Shown one piece after another: positions 24,961 to 34,335 of a DNA stretch of 64,000 nucleotides. Position 1 is the first letter of the stretch. Each line of letters opens with the position of its first letter. Below the pieces are notes generated by a model, which saw only the letters and a program-made list of their open reading frames with translations, searched no databases and was not told where the DNA came from. The position numbers and the translations under genes are program-made. This stretch comes from Thalassotalea euphylliae (GTDB taxonomy: Bacteria > Pseudomonadota > Gammaproteobacteria > Enterobacterales > Alteromonadaceae), in contig NZ_QUOT01000001.1 of the NCBI RefSeq assembly GCF_003390375.1, positions 1,054,001 through 1,118,000 on the forward strand, written 5' to 3'.

Positions 24961-25018
24961 GGTCTATTACCTTTTTTCTTTTGTTACCGCGATATAACTA
25001 ACGCATTGTGTTTTACGC

Positions 25019-25047
25019 AAGAAAAAGCGAGCACATGGCTCGCTTTC
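25019..25047 (-). terminator. Terminator after efpL
   Basis: On the minus strand, AAAGCGAGC and its complement with a 5-nt loop are followed by TTTTTCTTG, 30 bp past the efpL stop. Confidence 0.7.
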
Positions 25048-25074
25048 GAATATTTTACATTGATGCCTGCTTGT

Positions 25075-25647
25075 CTACTTGTCAGCACGGCTCATAAAAC
25101 GTTTTTCTTCGGTATTCACCTTAATGCGCTCACCGTTTGAAATATGCTCAGGCACTTGCACAATAAGCCCAGTTGATAAGGTTGCTGGCTTAGTACGTGA
25201 AGTAGCTGATGCCCCTTTAATTGAAGGGTCGGTCTCAACAATGTCTAATTCAACACTTGAAGGTAAATCTAGCCCCACTGGGCTGCCGTCCACCAAAATC
25301 ACTTGCAAACCTTGCGTGTTTTCATCAATAAATAACACTTCTTCGGCAATAGACTCTTTATTCATGTTGTATGGGGTGTAGTCTTCATTGTCCATAAACA
25401 CGTACTCGTCACCATCAAGGTAAGAGAACATCGCTGGACGGCGAACAAGATCGGCTAAATTTAGCATGTCGACATCTTTAAAGGTTTCATCAACTTTTTG
25501 CCCCGTCACCACATTGTACATACGCATGCGGTACAAGCTGCCACCTGCACGGCCCTGCGGGACAGAGCGCTCAATATCTTTAACAAAATAAACGCCGCCG
25601 TTATATTCAATTGCGGCATTTTTCTTAATATCACTTGCCTTTGGCAT
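25075..25647 (-). CDS. efpL: EF-P-like elongation factor EfpL (YeiP)
   Basis: 190 aa with the three-domain EF-P architecture: KOW-like domain I, then two OB domains. The domain I tip loop reads VPQGRAGGSLYRMRMY and keeps an arginine at position 33, where EfpL carries an unmodified arginine and EF-P a modified lysine. The C-terminal block IVETDPSIKGASA, KPATLSTGLIVQVPEHI is typical. EfpL relieves ribosome stalling at proline and other motifs. A terminator hairpin follows the gene. Confidence 0.92.
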   Translation of the reverse strand: MPKASDIKKNAAIEYNGGVYFVKDIERSVPQGRAGGSLYRMRMYNVVTGQKVDETFKDVDMLNLADLVRRPAMFSYLDGDEYVFMDNEDYTPYNMNKESIAEEVLFIDENTQGLQVILVDGSPVGLDLPSSVELDIVETDPSIKGASATSRTKPATLSTGLIVQVPEHISNGERIKVNTEEKRFMSRADK

Positions 25648-26065
25648 AAGTAAGCTTCCTTATAAAATTAACGGCGAAACGTTAGCATAAAAATCAATGG
25701 AATACAGCCGCTGGTGATATCAAAAATAAAGCGCAATTCGACGCTATACGCATCGAACTGTGCTGTGCGTTTTACTATTAGAAGACACAATATAAGCGAT
25801 TGAAACGGCGAGCCAGGCAATAAAACCACTGCTTATTCATTACCCTTCATCAACTAACAAATTAATAAAAAACAACGTGTTAGTTTATGTTAATTTGCAA
25901 ATCAATAAAAAATCATTCGCCAAAAGCTCAAAATTTACAAATCAAGATTCTTTTGCATTAGACAACTTTTATCTTGTTAATGGCGGTAAATAGTAGCAGC
26001 CATTGACGGTGATATTATTCCCGCTTTCTTACTCAATCGCTAACAAAAATAAGACAGAGAGAATC
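25648..26065. other. Divergent intergenic region efpL / TonB receptor
   Basis: 418 bp, AT-rich, no gene seen. It holds an 8-bp dyad AACTAACA/TGTTAGTT (25852-25885) and one copy of a roughly 30-bp dispersed sequence (25681-25710) whose relative lies at 31678-31708. No Fur-like site was found. Confidence 0.4.
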
Positions 26066-28276
26066 ATGATCAGACCAAAATTTTTAGTTGCTAGCATAGC
26101 CACCGCATTAAGCGCTGCCGCTATTGCTCAAGACGAAGCTGCCCCGCCCCTCGATGCATCCACACAAGAACCAGAGGTTATTACCGTAACCGCGCAAAAA
26201 AGGGTTGAGCGGTTAATTGAAGTACCTATTGCCATGACCAATATTCGCGCAGAAGATATGCACCAAACGGGTGTTCAACAACTTAAAGATGTGGCCCAGT
26301 ATATTCCGAATTTTACGATGAGTGATGGCTCTGACTTTACCGCTCGCGTATCGATTCGAGGTGTTGGCTCAAACAGCCGCAATATTGGCTTTGATTCACG
26401 CGTGGGGGTTTATCTTGACGGCGTTTATTTAGGGCAATCACCGGCGTTAAACCAAGCACTCCTTGATTTAGAGCGCATTGAAGTTCTGCGCGGGCCACAA
26501 GGCACTTTATTTGGTAAAAATACCGTTGCCGGAGCCGTTAACTTAATTTCCACCAAACCCCATGACGAATTCACTGGCAAGATTAACACCTCATTTGGTA
26601 ATTACGGCGCGAAAGAAGTTGCCTTACTTGCCAATATACCGCTAACCGACAACTTATTTTCAAAAGTCTCCATCAGTAAACAGCAACGTGATGGCTTTGT
26701 TGAAAACCAGATCACCGGGGATGATATCAATGAGCTTGACGATAGCTCAATTCGGGCGCAGCTGTTGTACGTTGCTGATGACGAGCGTTTTGAAGCCCGC
26801 TTATCGGTTGATGCACTAACCGGTGATCGACTCTCTTACACCGGAGAAGCTGTCACCGATCCTTTTGGTGTAACCTCACCAGCCATTGAATTGGGTGAAT
26901 TTGAAACGGCAACAGGCACAAACCCCTATGAAGATCGCGACATCAAAGGGGGCTCGTTATCCCTTGATTGGGAACTCGATAGTGGCTTTGCCGTGCGCAG
27001 TATTACCGCCCAACGCGATAGCGATATTGAATATATTAACGATACCGATTACTCCCCTATCGACTTAGTGACCATTAATTATCAAGATAGCTATGAGCAG
27101 TTTAGTCAGGAGCTACAATTAATTTCGCCAGATAGCGGAGATGTTAAGTACGTTCTCGGCCTGTATTATTATGATCAAGCGGCAACCAGCACTCGAGCCG
27201 TTATCGGAGGTGAACAAGGCGGTTTGCTCGGTGTCTCAGCGCCGGTGATCACCGACGGTGATGTTGATACCACCAGTTACGCTGCGTTTATCAATGGTAG
27301 CTATCAATTGTCTGAGGTTTGGAAATTAGGTTTTGGTATACGCTACTCAACCGAAGAAAAAGAGGTTGATTGGTTGATTGACGGCGCTGGTGCTCCGGCA
27401 TTTGGTGTCGCAACGGGAACTGTTGTAGATAGTAGAAAGGATGTGCATTTAGCGCCTACTTTGAGCATTAATTATGAATTTAACCGCTATTTATATGCTT
27501 ACTTTAGATACGGTAACGCTTATAAAAGCGGTGGCTATAACCTAGATTTTTTAACGGCTGACACCCTAAGCCAAGGGATTGAATTTGACAAAGAAACCGT
27601 TGATAACTACGAATTAGGGCTAAAAGGTCATTTATTGGGCGGTGACTTGAACTTTACGCTCGCGGCTTTCCAAACCTTTTACGACGACTACCAAGTGAAC
27701 CAATTTATTGAGCTGGACAATGGTGGTACGTCGATCAGTATTGAGAATGCTGCCGAGGTGAAAACCCAAGGTATTGAAGCAGAGCTAACTTACAATATTG
27801 ACGATCACTGGGTAACCTTTGCCTCACTTGGCTTACTCGATGGTGAGTTTGAAAGCTTTCCCGGCGGTGGACCAAATGGCTCAGACGCGTCTGGCAATGA
27901 CTTACCCTTTGTTTCTGACGTTACTTTTAGCCTAGGAGCACAGTACCATCACTATATTCAAGCCTTGGATGCACAATTATTAGCTCGCCTCGACTATGCT
28001 TATCGCTCAGACTTCTATGATACCGTTGATAATATCAGCAGCCGTGATTTAGTTGATGGCACACAAGTCCGCTTTGGTGAAGTCGACAGCTATAACACCA
28101 TCAATGCTCGCCTTAGCCTAACCAGTGAACAAGATACTTGGGAAGTGGCGTTGTGGGTTAAAAACTTAACGGATGAGAGTTATCTGACTCGCACTGGCAG
28201 AGATTTTCTCGGCACGATCAGACACTTTAGAGGCGCGCCTCGCACCTATGGTGTCGAGTTTAACTACCAGTTTTAA
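26066..28276 (+). CDS. TonB-dependent receptor
   Basis: 736 aa from ATG 26066, preceded by AGAGAG; the upstream TTG/ATG extension lacks signal-peptide logic. Signal peptide MIRPKFLVASIATALSAAAIA, TonB box PEVITVTAQKR, plug domain with IRGVGSNSRNIGF, VYLDGVYLGQ and LRGPQGTLFGKNTVAGAVNLIS, and a barrel that ends FRGAPRTYGVEFNYQF. This is the broad receptor group used for carbohydrates, peptides and complex organic substrates. No substrate can be named. It precedes a convergent membrane-anchored M20 peptidase and an AraC regulator, so peptide or acyl-amino-acid uptake is possible. Confidence 0.88.
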   Translation: MIRPKFLVASIATALSAAAIAQDEAAPPLDASTQEPEVITVTAQKRVERLIEVPIAMTNIRAEDMHQTGVQQLKDVAQYIPNFTMSDGSDFTARVSIRGVGSNSRNIGFDSRVGVYLDGVYLGQSPALNQALLDLERIEVLRGPQGTLFGKNTVAGAVNLISTKPHDEFTGKINTSFGNYGAKEVALLANIPLTDNLFSKVSISKQQRDGFVENQITGDDINELDDSSIRAQLLYVADDERFEARLSVDALTGDRLSYTGEAVTDPFGVTSPAIELGEFETATGTNPYEDRDIKGGSLSLDWELDSGFAVRSITAQRDSDIEYINDTDYSPIDLVTINYQDSYEQFSQELQLISPDSGDVKYVLGLYYYDQAATSTRAVIGGEQGGLLGVSAPVITDGDVDTTSYAAFINGSYQLSEVWKLGFGIRYSTEEKEVDWLIDGAGAPAFGVATGTVVDSRKDVHLAPTLSINYEFNRYLYAYFRYGNAYKSGGYNLDFLTADTLSQGIEFDKETVDNYELGLKGHLLGGDLNFTLAAFQTFYDDYQVNQFIELDNGGTSISIENAAEVKTQGIEAELTYNIDDHWVTFASLGLLDGEFESFPGGGPNGSDASGNDLPFVSDVTFSLGAQYHHYIQALDAQLLARLDYAYRSDFYDTVDNISSRDLVDGTQVRFGEVDSYNTINARLSLTSEQDTWEVALWVKNLTDESYLTRTGRDFLGTIRHFRGAPRTYGVEFNYQF

Positions 28277-28305
28277 ATTATTAATCACAAATTTCCTTTG
28301 TTAGT

Positions 28306-28345
28306 AATAAGCCAGTGCATTGCATAATGCGCCGGCTTATTTTTA
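28306..28345 (+). terminator. Terminator after TonB receptor
   Basis: AATAAGCC and GTGCATT arms pair with AATGCGC and GGCTTATT (two mismatched bases, 4-nt loop) and run into TTTTA. The remaining 260 bp to the M20 gene (to 28606) hold nothing I can identify. Confidence 0.75.
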
Positions 28346-28606
28346 TCTGACCAATGAGCGCTGTAACTCGCAGCTTCCTCTTTTATTCCCCAGCTCATAC
28401 GCCAATTAACTTTTACTATAACAACGATGCTCAGCGCAAAAACATTGACAATATTTAAGCCTTAGTAACCGCGAGCTCCAATAAGAAATAGTGCATGCCA
28501 AACCAATTGATAAACTGACTATTATAAGTTGCTGCTAGCCTAGAGTTATTGCTGGAGCATGTTGAATTGACGCGTTAGTCGCCGCTGTCAATTCAACGCC
28601 CTGGTA

Positions 28607-30082
28607 TTACTGATTAAAAATCGTGTAATAAAACATGATCGACTTATGCAGGTTATCAGTGCTGATGCGTTCGTTTAAGCCGTGAAAGCCCGCCAATTCT
28701 TTTTTTGATAACAGGATAGGATTAAAACGATAACTATTTTGTGCCACTTGGCTGTAATACCGACTGTCTGTTGCGGCGACCGTCAAGCCCGGAATGACCA
28801 CTGGGTTATCAAATACAGTGCGAGTGGTTTTTGCCAGCAGCTTAAAGCTCTTACTTTGGTAATCGGCAACTTTAGAAGCCTCCATCTCACGCATCACATT
28901 CACACTAACACGCTTATCGTTAATGGCTGTAGAAAGGTGTTCAACCACTTGCGCTACGGTCTGCTTGGGGTGAATACGCAAGTTAATCACTGCCTCGGCA
29001 GTTTGCGGCAAGACATTAGGTTTAATACTGCCGCTTAGCATAGTCGGCGCTACTGTGGTATTGGTTAACGCATTGGTGATTGGGTTCGCCGCTAGACGGT
29101 TTTCCAGCAGGCCACCAAATAACCATTGATTGGCAAACACCAACTGTTTATCAAACGACATGTATGGCGCTAACTGCTTAAACATGGCATTGGTCAGCTC
29201 ATCAATGTTGTTGTCCATTGGCATATGGCGAATATTTACTAGTGCTGAGGCCAAAATATCAACGGCTGTTGCTTGTGGTGGAATAGAGGAATGGCCGGCT
29301 TCTGCATGTGCGGTTAACGTCACATTAAGGTAGCCTTTCTCGGAAAGATTGATGGACGCGACGGCCTCATCAACGCCGGGAAACATTCCGGTAAAGACAA
29401 AGGAGCCTTCATCCAATGACCAGGCTAACGCTATCTCACGCTCGGTAAAGTACTGGCTGACTCCTTGCGCACCATCAAGGCTACCGATTTCTTCGTCATG
29501 AGTAAACGCTATATACAAATCGTGCTGAGGCACAATCCCTTGCGCTAGCGCTAGCTCGATAGCTTCTGCAATCGCAATAACAGCGCCCTTGTTATCCAGC
29601 GCACCACGCCCCCAAATATAGCCATCGGCAATCTGCCCCGAAAATGGTGGGTATTGCCATTGCTGGGCATTCGGTGTTGGCACGACATCATAGTGTGCTG
29701 ATATCAGTGCTGATTGCTCACTGCTTTGGCCCTGCCAATGAAACAGCATGGTATGATCAGCAATCACCGTACGCGCTAACTGTTGATGTAATCGTGGGTA
29801 ACGTTGAGCAAACCACAATTGAAAATCGATAAACGGCTGATAATCTCTCTGTGCCGGTTGAAAATGTGAAATCGTTTTAAAGCGCAACGCTTCAGCCAAA
29901 TGGCGCTGTGCTTGGCCAACATCAATCGATAGTTGACTCGTACTACCTGATACTGCCTGTGCGCCAGCAGATTGTTTTTTATCGTTTTGCGCCTCGGTGA
30001 CATAAATCACAGTGCGGGTGCATAATGCTGAAACGAAAATCAGCAGTACCAAAAATACATTTAATCCAAATTGCTTAACCAT
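28607..30082 (-). CDS. Membrane-anchored M20 family peptidase
   Basis: 491 aa. An N-terminal hydrophobic anchor (VFLVLLIFVSALC) places the catalytic domain in the periplasm. Metal and catalytic residues: H and D in SAHYDVVP, D in GRGALDNKGAV, EE in THDEEIGS, D in LDEGS, H near the end in GFHGLNERIS. The sequence resembles carboxypeptidase S/PM20D1-type members, which act on N-acyl amino acids or dipeptides. The next gene upstream is an AraC regulator in the same direction (106 bp gap). The TonB receptor converges on it. Confidence 0.85.
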   Translation of the reverse strand: MVKQFGLNVFLVLLIFVSALCTRTVIYVTEAQNDKKQSAGAQAVSGSTSQLSIDVGQAQRHLAEALRFKTISHFQPAQRDYQPFIDFQLWFAQRYPRLHQQLARTVIADHTMLFHWQGQSSEQSALISAHYDVVPTPNAQQWQYPPFSGQIADGYIWGRGALDNKGAVIAIAEAIELALAQGIVPQHDLYIAFTHDEEIGSLDGAQGVSQYFTEREIALAWSLDEGSFVFTGMFPGVDEAVASINLSEKGYLNVTLTAHAEAGHSSIPPQATAVDILASALVNIRHMPMDNNIDELTNAMFKQLAPYMSFDKQLVFANQWLFGGLLENRLAANPITNALTNTTVAPTMLSGSIKPNVLPQTAEAVINLRIHPKQTVAQVVEHLSTAINDKRVSVNVMREMEASKVADYQSKSFKLLAKTTRTVFDNPVVIPGLTVAATDSRYYSQVAQNSYRFNPILLSKKELAGFHGLNERISTDNLHKSIMFYYTIFNQ

Positions 30083-30188
30083 AGTCCATCTTTTTTAGTG
30101 CGGTTCAAAGTATGGCTATCTAAACGAATATTTACCTCTATTTCTTCTGACTCTGTAAATTAGGAGTTTTTTGTCTTGTTAAATAGGA

Positions 30189-31553
30189 TTAATCGGTTGT
30201 TTTAATCGCAGTATTTTCGCCTGAATCGGCGCTTAGTGCTTGCTGACGGTATTTTTTGGGTGTTTGTGCAAAGTGTTTTTTAAAGTGCGTAAAGAAGGTT
30301 GAGGTTGAATTGAAGCCAACGTCATAACCAATTTCTGTGACTGATTTTTCAGAGTGATGGCGCAAGTATTTAGCCGCTTCAACAATGCGGTAACGATTAA
30401 TAAGATCGTAAAACGACAAACCTGCGTAGCCGTTAATAGTTTCTGAAATATGGTGAACAGGATGTTCTAATGCATTCGCGATATCGACAATTTTCAGACC
30501 CGGGGTTAGAAATGCTTTATCGCGCTCAACATACTGGGTAATTTTATGCCAAAGTTGTGCAGCCGCGTGAGTGGTTAGACTACTGGTGCGGTATTTTCCC
30601 TCAACCTCAGGTTCTTTATCATCGTTATCACTTGAGCCATCAGCAACTGGCTTGTCTAGAGCACTGGCTGAAACTGCATGCTGGTGATTTAGCTCCTGCT
30701 CTGCAGGCGATTTTTTCGTTAATACCGTGTTACTCACCGGTGTTTTTAACGCTATCAGCTCTTCTTTTAGTTGTTCAATTGCCGGTTTAGTTTGGTGGCT
30801 ACTGAAAAAGGCAAAAAGCAGTAGGATCACAGTTGGTGTAATCGCAAATAACAGGTTTTGACTATATCGCGGTACCAAAGCAAAATAACTGAGCAGCTCA
30901 TAACTGATTGACGCTAGCATACTAACAATTGCACAGTATGCTACGACCGACAGCCAGCGCAATTGAATATCTTCAATCGCCGAAAAATAGTCTCTAATGT
31001 TAACCTGATGAGACTTGAGCCTTGCTAAAACCAATAGCCCGTAACCAAACATCGACGTATAAGCCAACCATTTGTGCAATGTTCTACTGGCAGCAAGCGG
31101 CTGACAATTGGGGTTTACCCAACAATCCAATGCCAACCACGATGTTTGACTCACGGGAAGTTGCCACCACCAGAGCAACATTAACAAAGGCGCAGGTACA
31201 AAATGTAGCAGGTAGCCCATTCGCCAACGATGATGACTTGTCGTTAAATTGCAGGTATATAAATACAGTAACGGACCGAAACACATTTGCAGTGAAGAAA
31301 AATAAAAACGCTCCTGTGCCAGCCAATGATGGTTGACATCGAACAAGACAAAGTTGAAGGCAAATGCACTACTGAGCACCAACAAGGTAGCGGCGTAAAA
31401 ACGGCTTACACGGTCAAGCACTGAATTGCAGCAAACGGTAGCGGCAATACTAACGGCCATCGAGGCACAAATAATAACAACGAGATGATAAAGCGCTAAT
31501 GAATGCGGCTTAACAAACCAATCGACGAGGTTTTCTACGGCCATAATTTCCAT
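30189..31553 (-). CDS. Membrane-embedded AraC-family transcriptional regulator
   Basis: 454 aa. The N-terminal half carries about seven hydrophobic segments (7TM-sensor type). A low-complexity linker precedes the C-terminal AraC HTH (about residues 340-440): FLTPGLKIVDIANAL, AKYLRHHSEKSVTEIGYDVGFNSTSTFFTHFKKHF. Such regulators sense an envelope signal and control a neighbouring gene, here probably the M20 peptidase or the TonB receptor. MEIMAVEN leaves two possible Met starts; the first is kept. Confidence 0.82.
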   Translation of the reverse strand: MEIMAVENLVDWFVKPHSLALYHLVVIICASMAVSIAATVCCNSVLDRVSRFYAATLLVLSSAFAFNFVLFDVNHHWLAQERFYFSSLQMCFGPLLYLYTCNLTTSHHRWRMGYLLHFVPAPLLMLLWWWQLPVSQTSWLALDCWVNPNCQPLAASRTLHKWLAYTSMFGYGLLVLARLKSHQVNIRDYFSAIEDIQLRWLSVVAYCAIVSMLASISYELLSYFALVPRYSQNLLFAITPTVILLLFAFFSSHQTKPAIEQLKEELIALKTPVSNTVLTKKSPAEQELNHQHAVSASALDKPVADGSSDNDDKEPEVEGKYRTSSLTTHAAAQLWHKITQYVERDKAFLTPGLKIVDIANALEHPVHHISETINGYAGLSFYDLINRYRIVEAAKYLRHHSEKSVTEIGYDVGFNSTSTFFTHFKKHFAQTPKKYRQQALSADSGENTAIKTTD

Positions 31554-31926
31554 TGATGGTTACTTATCCTTCTATCTTGCCTTATGCTCCTGCTCGTTGC
31601 CTGTTTGATATCAACATTAGGTGAGATTGCTAAATGCACATGCTGAGTGAACTCTATGACAAAACAAACGAAGAAACATTAACATAAAAAATCAACGGAA
31701 TACATCCGAAATAGCGCCAAGCAACGGGCGCTATCATTATCCGACTTCAAGCACTAACCCGTAAACTTGGTGAGCTAAGCATTTAGCGATGCTGAACGTT
31801 GGCCAATGCCTTCGCTTGTTGTGCGGCATTGGCCACGTTTTCAGTCATTTCGGTATCTGACGAACAACTTGCACCACGTTTGTATAAAAACGTTGGTATT
31901 TCTATCTATCTCATCAAGACAGTAAG
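31554..31926. other. Intergenic region upstream of the AraC regulator
   Basis: 373 bp without a credible gene. It contains the second copy of the 30-bp dispersed sequence (31678-31708) and a short AGCGCC/GGCGCT dyad without a T-run. ORFs that read through the VOC gene here are shadows. Confidence 0.35.
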
Positions 31927-32481
31927 CTATCTGCGCACGCGGGTAATAAACTCAAGACGATTGCCGCTTGGCTCGCGGATCATCATATGCTGTGTGGGGC
32001 CTCGACCTAGGTTTTCAGGTGCAAATTCAATTTTTACACCTGGTACTGATTTTAGCGTTTCGTGAAGTTGGTTTAACTTGGCTAAGCTGTCTACCTGAAA
32101 TGCCAAATGGTGCAAGCCAACATTAGTTTTGCGGTTAAATGGCGTTGCCTGCTCACCATTTGTCGTTTGCCATAACGTTACGGTTATCGAGCCATTATTT
32201 AAAAAGTAGGCGGGATAGTCCGCATCTTTACCTAGCACTTTAAAACCCAGCGTTTCAGTGAAAAATGTTTTTGAGCGCTCAAGATTAGAAACCGCAAGCC
32301 CTACGTGGTCAACACCACCAATTGGGCTCGTTTGCTGGGCAACCTGAGCTTTTGGCTCAGCAGCATAAGCGGCAGTGCTGCAAACAACTGAGACTGCTGC
32401 ACTAATAAGTCCAGCAGTAATCGCACCAGTAAAGACACTGGCAGTACCTAAGCGGTTTAGGCTAAAAAGATTTGTTTTCAT
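31927..32481 (-). CDS. Exported VOC (glyoxalase-fold) protein
   Basis: 184 aa with AAGGGA upstream of the ATG. Signal peptide of about 40 residues ending STAAYA, followed by one VOC domain: GGVDHVGLAVSNLERSKTFF, GFKVLGKD, GLHHLAFQVDSL and REPSGNRLEFITR. Metal-ligand positions (H in VDHVG, H in GLHHLAF, E near LEF) are present. VOC enzymes are usually cytosolic, so export is unusual. Substrate unknown. Confidence 0.8.
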   Translation of the reverse strand: MKTNLFSLNRLGTASVFTGAITAGLISAAVSVVCSTAAYAAEPKAQVAQQTSPIGGVDHVGLAVSNLERSKTFFTETLGFKVLGKDADYPAYFLNNGSITVTLWQTTNGEQATPFNRKTNVGLHHLAFQVDSLAKLNQLHETLKSVPGVKIEFAPENLGRGPTQHMMIREPSGNRLEFITRVRR

Positions 32482-32683
32482 CGGTGATCCCTTAGTAATA
32501 ATTTTCCGATAAGAACAGTTTAGTTAAAAAATATATTCAACTAAGTAATGAGTATGCGATGACTAGCTGGCTTTTTCCGACCAATGGTTATTACGCGTGA
32601 ATTTCTGTAGGTGCCACTTTGTTCCAGCTAGAGTTTTTTTGACAACTAAAATCACGTGCCTTGAAGTAGCAGAGTTATATACA

Positions 32684-33091
32684 CTACTTAATAAAGTAAC
32701 CAATTGCTCGCCACTCGCCGCTTTGTTTGCTTAATGTTAACGTTTCAATAGCTTTAGTTTTTTGTTCAAATTGCGTCTTAAAGGTCAGCACTAAATAGTG
32801 CCCGTCGGGTATTCCTGGCAACGACGTATGTGTTTGAGCTGAGTGTTTCTTTCGCATGACGACCTTCCCTAACGGTTTTCTGACGTTGCGTAGCGCTTTT
32901 TGCCATATACCGCTGGTTAACTGCGATTTGAATAAACTATCTGCTTCTTGCCAGCTCTTGTTATATTCACCTGCATCAATCATTTGTAGCCAATTCATGC
33001 CTGCATTGTCGTCTAGTAACGATGCATCATTTGCAAAAGTTATAGGCACTAGTACCCAACTAATCATCAGAATAAATAGCACTTTCTTCAT
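32684..33091 (-). CDS. DUF4019 exported protein
   Basis: 135 aa with a signal peptide (KVLFILMISWVLVPITFA) and AAAGGGA upstream. The mature part WLQMIDAGEYNKSWQEADSLFKSQLT, then LVLTFKTQFEQKTKAIETLTL and a final EWRAIGYFI, matches DUF4019. Function unknown. Confidence 0.8.
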   Translation of the reverse strand: MKKVLFILMISWVLVPITFANDASLLDDNAGMNWLQMIDAGEYNKSWQEADSLFKSQLTSGIWQKALRNVRKPLGKVVMRKKHSAQTHTSLPGIPDGHYLVLTFKTQFEQKTKAIETLTLSKQSGEWRAIGYFIK

Positions 33092-33149
33092 ATTAATCCC
33101 TTTAATAATGAATGTTTAGCGTAAGTGTTTACGCAATCTAAAGAACGTT

Positions 33150-33683
33150 TTAGCTCTCTAAAATCATTTTTAAGTTATTGAGACCAAACTGCAGGTCATC
33201 ACCAATCACTTGTTTAAAATCGATAAATAAAAACATGAGATTCATCGGATAATTTAAATGCCCTTGAAAGCCCCAGCTAACTTGAGTTTCTGTGCTACTA
33301 ACTGCTTCGGTGGTCATATAAGCAGGAGAAGTCGCCTCAAAGGGTTTGATGAACCTGAGCTCGTAGTCAATTTTTTCTCCTTCTTGGATAGCAATAATTT
33401 CTTGCTCACCAGTGCCGACATCTGGGTGCTCTGACTCCCAGCGAGAAACAAAACCAACTTGTGCATCGTCGCCACGAAAGGTTTTTACCATGTTGGGATC
33501 AATTTGTGCCCACTTACTATAAATATTCTGATTTTTTAAATACTTTACGTAATCAAACACTTCTACTTTAGGTTTGTTAATAATGACTTGTCGCTCTACC
33601 TCGTAGCTATTGGGTAGGAATAAGGCAACGATTAATGGCAATGCGATAATAGCGCCAATAATTAAAATGAGCTTTTTTAACAT
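33150..33683 (-). CDS. SRPBCC family protein with N-terminal membrane anchor
   Basis: 177 aa from ATG 33683; the longer TTG start is not needed. One hydrophobic helix (LILIIGAIIALPLIVALFL) is followed by a START/polyketide-cyclase-like fold (YEVERQVIINKPKVEVFDYV, then FVSRWESEHPDVGTGEQEI). This suits a lipid- or small-molecule-binding role at the membrane. No partner in the neighbourhood. Confidence 0.75.
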   Translation of the reverse strand: MLKKLILIIGAIIALPLIVALFLPNSYEVERQVIINKPKVEVFDYVKYLKNQNIYSKWAQIDPNMVKTFRGDDAQVGFVSRWESEHPDVGTGEQEIIAIQEGEKIDYELRFIKPFEATSPAYMTTEAVSSTETQVSWGFQGHLNYPMNLMFLFIDFKQVIGDDLQFGLNNLKMILES

Positions 33684-34335
33684 GATTAGAACATCCCGTT
33701 TCAATATTAGAATTGTTTTGGCTTGATATATGCTGAATCTAGTTAGCTTTACTGATTAGCAGTAAGTGTTTGTTATTTAAAGAAAACCTTCACCTAACCA
33801 ACCCGGCAATCAAAAATTCAACAAGATCTGACGTATAAAGCCAATATTGTTTTAGCAGTTTGGTTGAGCAGTATTCATTTTGCAAATCTAAGTAAGCTAA
33901 ATGCACTTAGAAATGAACAGAAAAGCGGTTATTTACCGGTAAAAAAATAGGCTTCATCCTTGAAGCACAAAGGAAGTGCGAAAAAGATAAAACGCACTGG
34001 GGTATTGGGAGAAAAAACTCATTCAAAAACACTTCGCTAACAATCGCTCGCGTTCAATTTGCGTAAAACGTCTGCTCGCTTGGTACTGATACTATTGACC
34101 TAGCATTTGTGAAAATACTTTCACATTTTTTATTCTTTTACCAATTACTGTAAATCCTTTAAAAACTTCCCGTTTAGTGGCTGAGCTTTGCTATTCTCAG
34201 CACTCGAAAAGCCGCATATTCAACAACATTAAAAAAGCGCGTTGCATCAAGCTAACGCGCTTTTTTACTATTACTTTTTTACTATTACTCTTTCACTACT
34301 AACGGTTAGATTAAAACGGACAGAGTTAAGTGTAT
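33684..34335. other. Intergenic region, includes terminator of spo0M
   Basis: 652 bp without a credible gene. It holds only the terminator hairpin below; the rest is AT-rich with no motif I can support. Confidence 0.4.
34231..34266 (-). terminator. Terminator downstream of spo0M
   Basis: AAAAAAGCGCGTT and its complement AACGCGCTTTTTT with a 10-nt loop. T- and A-tracts on either side allow both directions. It lies 70 bp past the spo0M stop. Confidence 0.75.

Noticed and set aside
31799..32065. 88-aa plus-strand ORF
   Set aside because: It mostly overlaps the VOC gene on the opposite strand; no ribosome site or recognisable protein.
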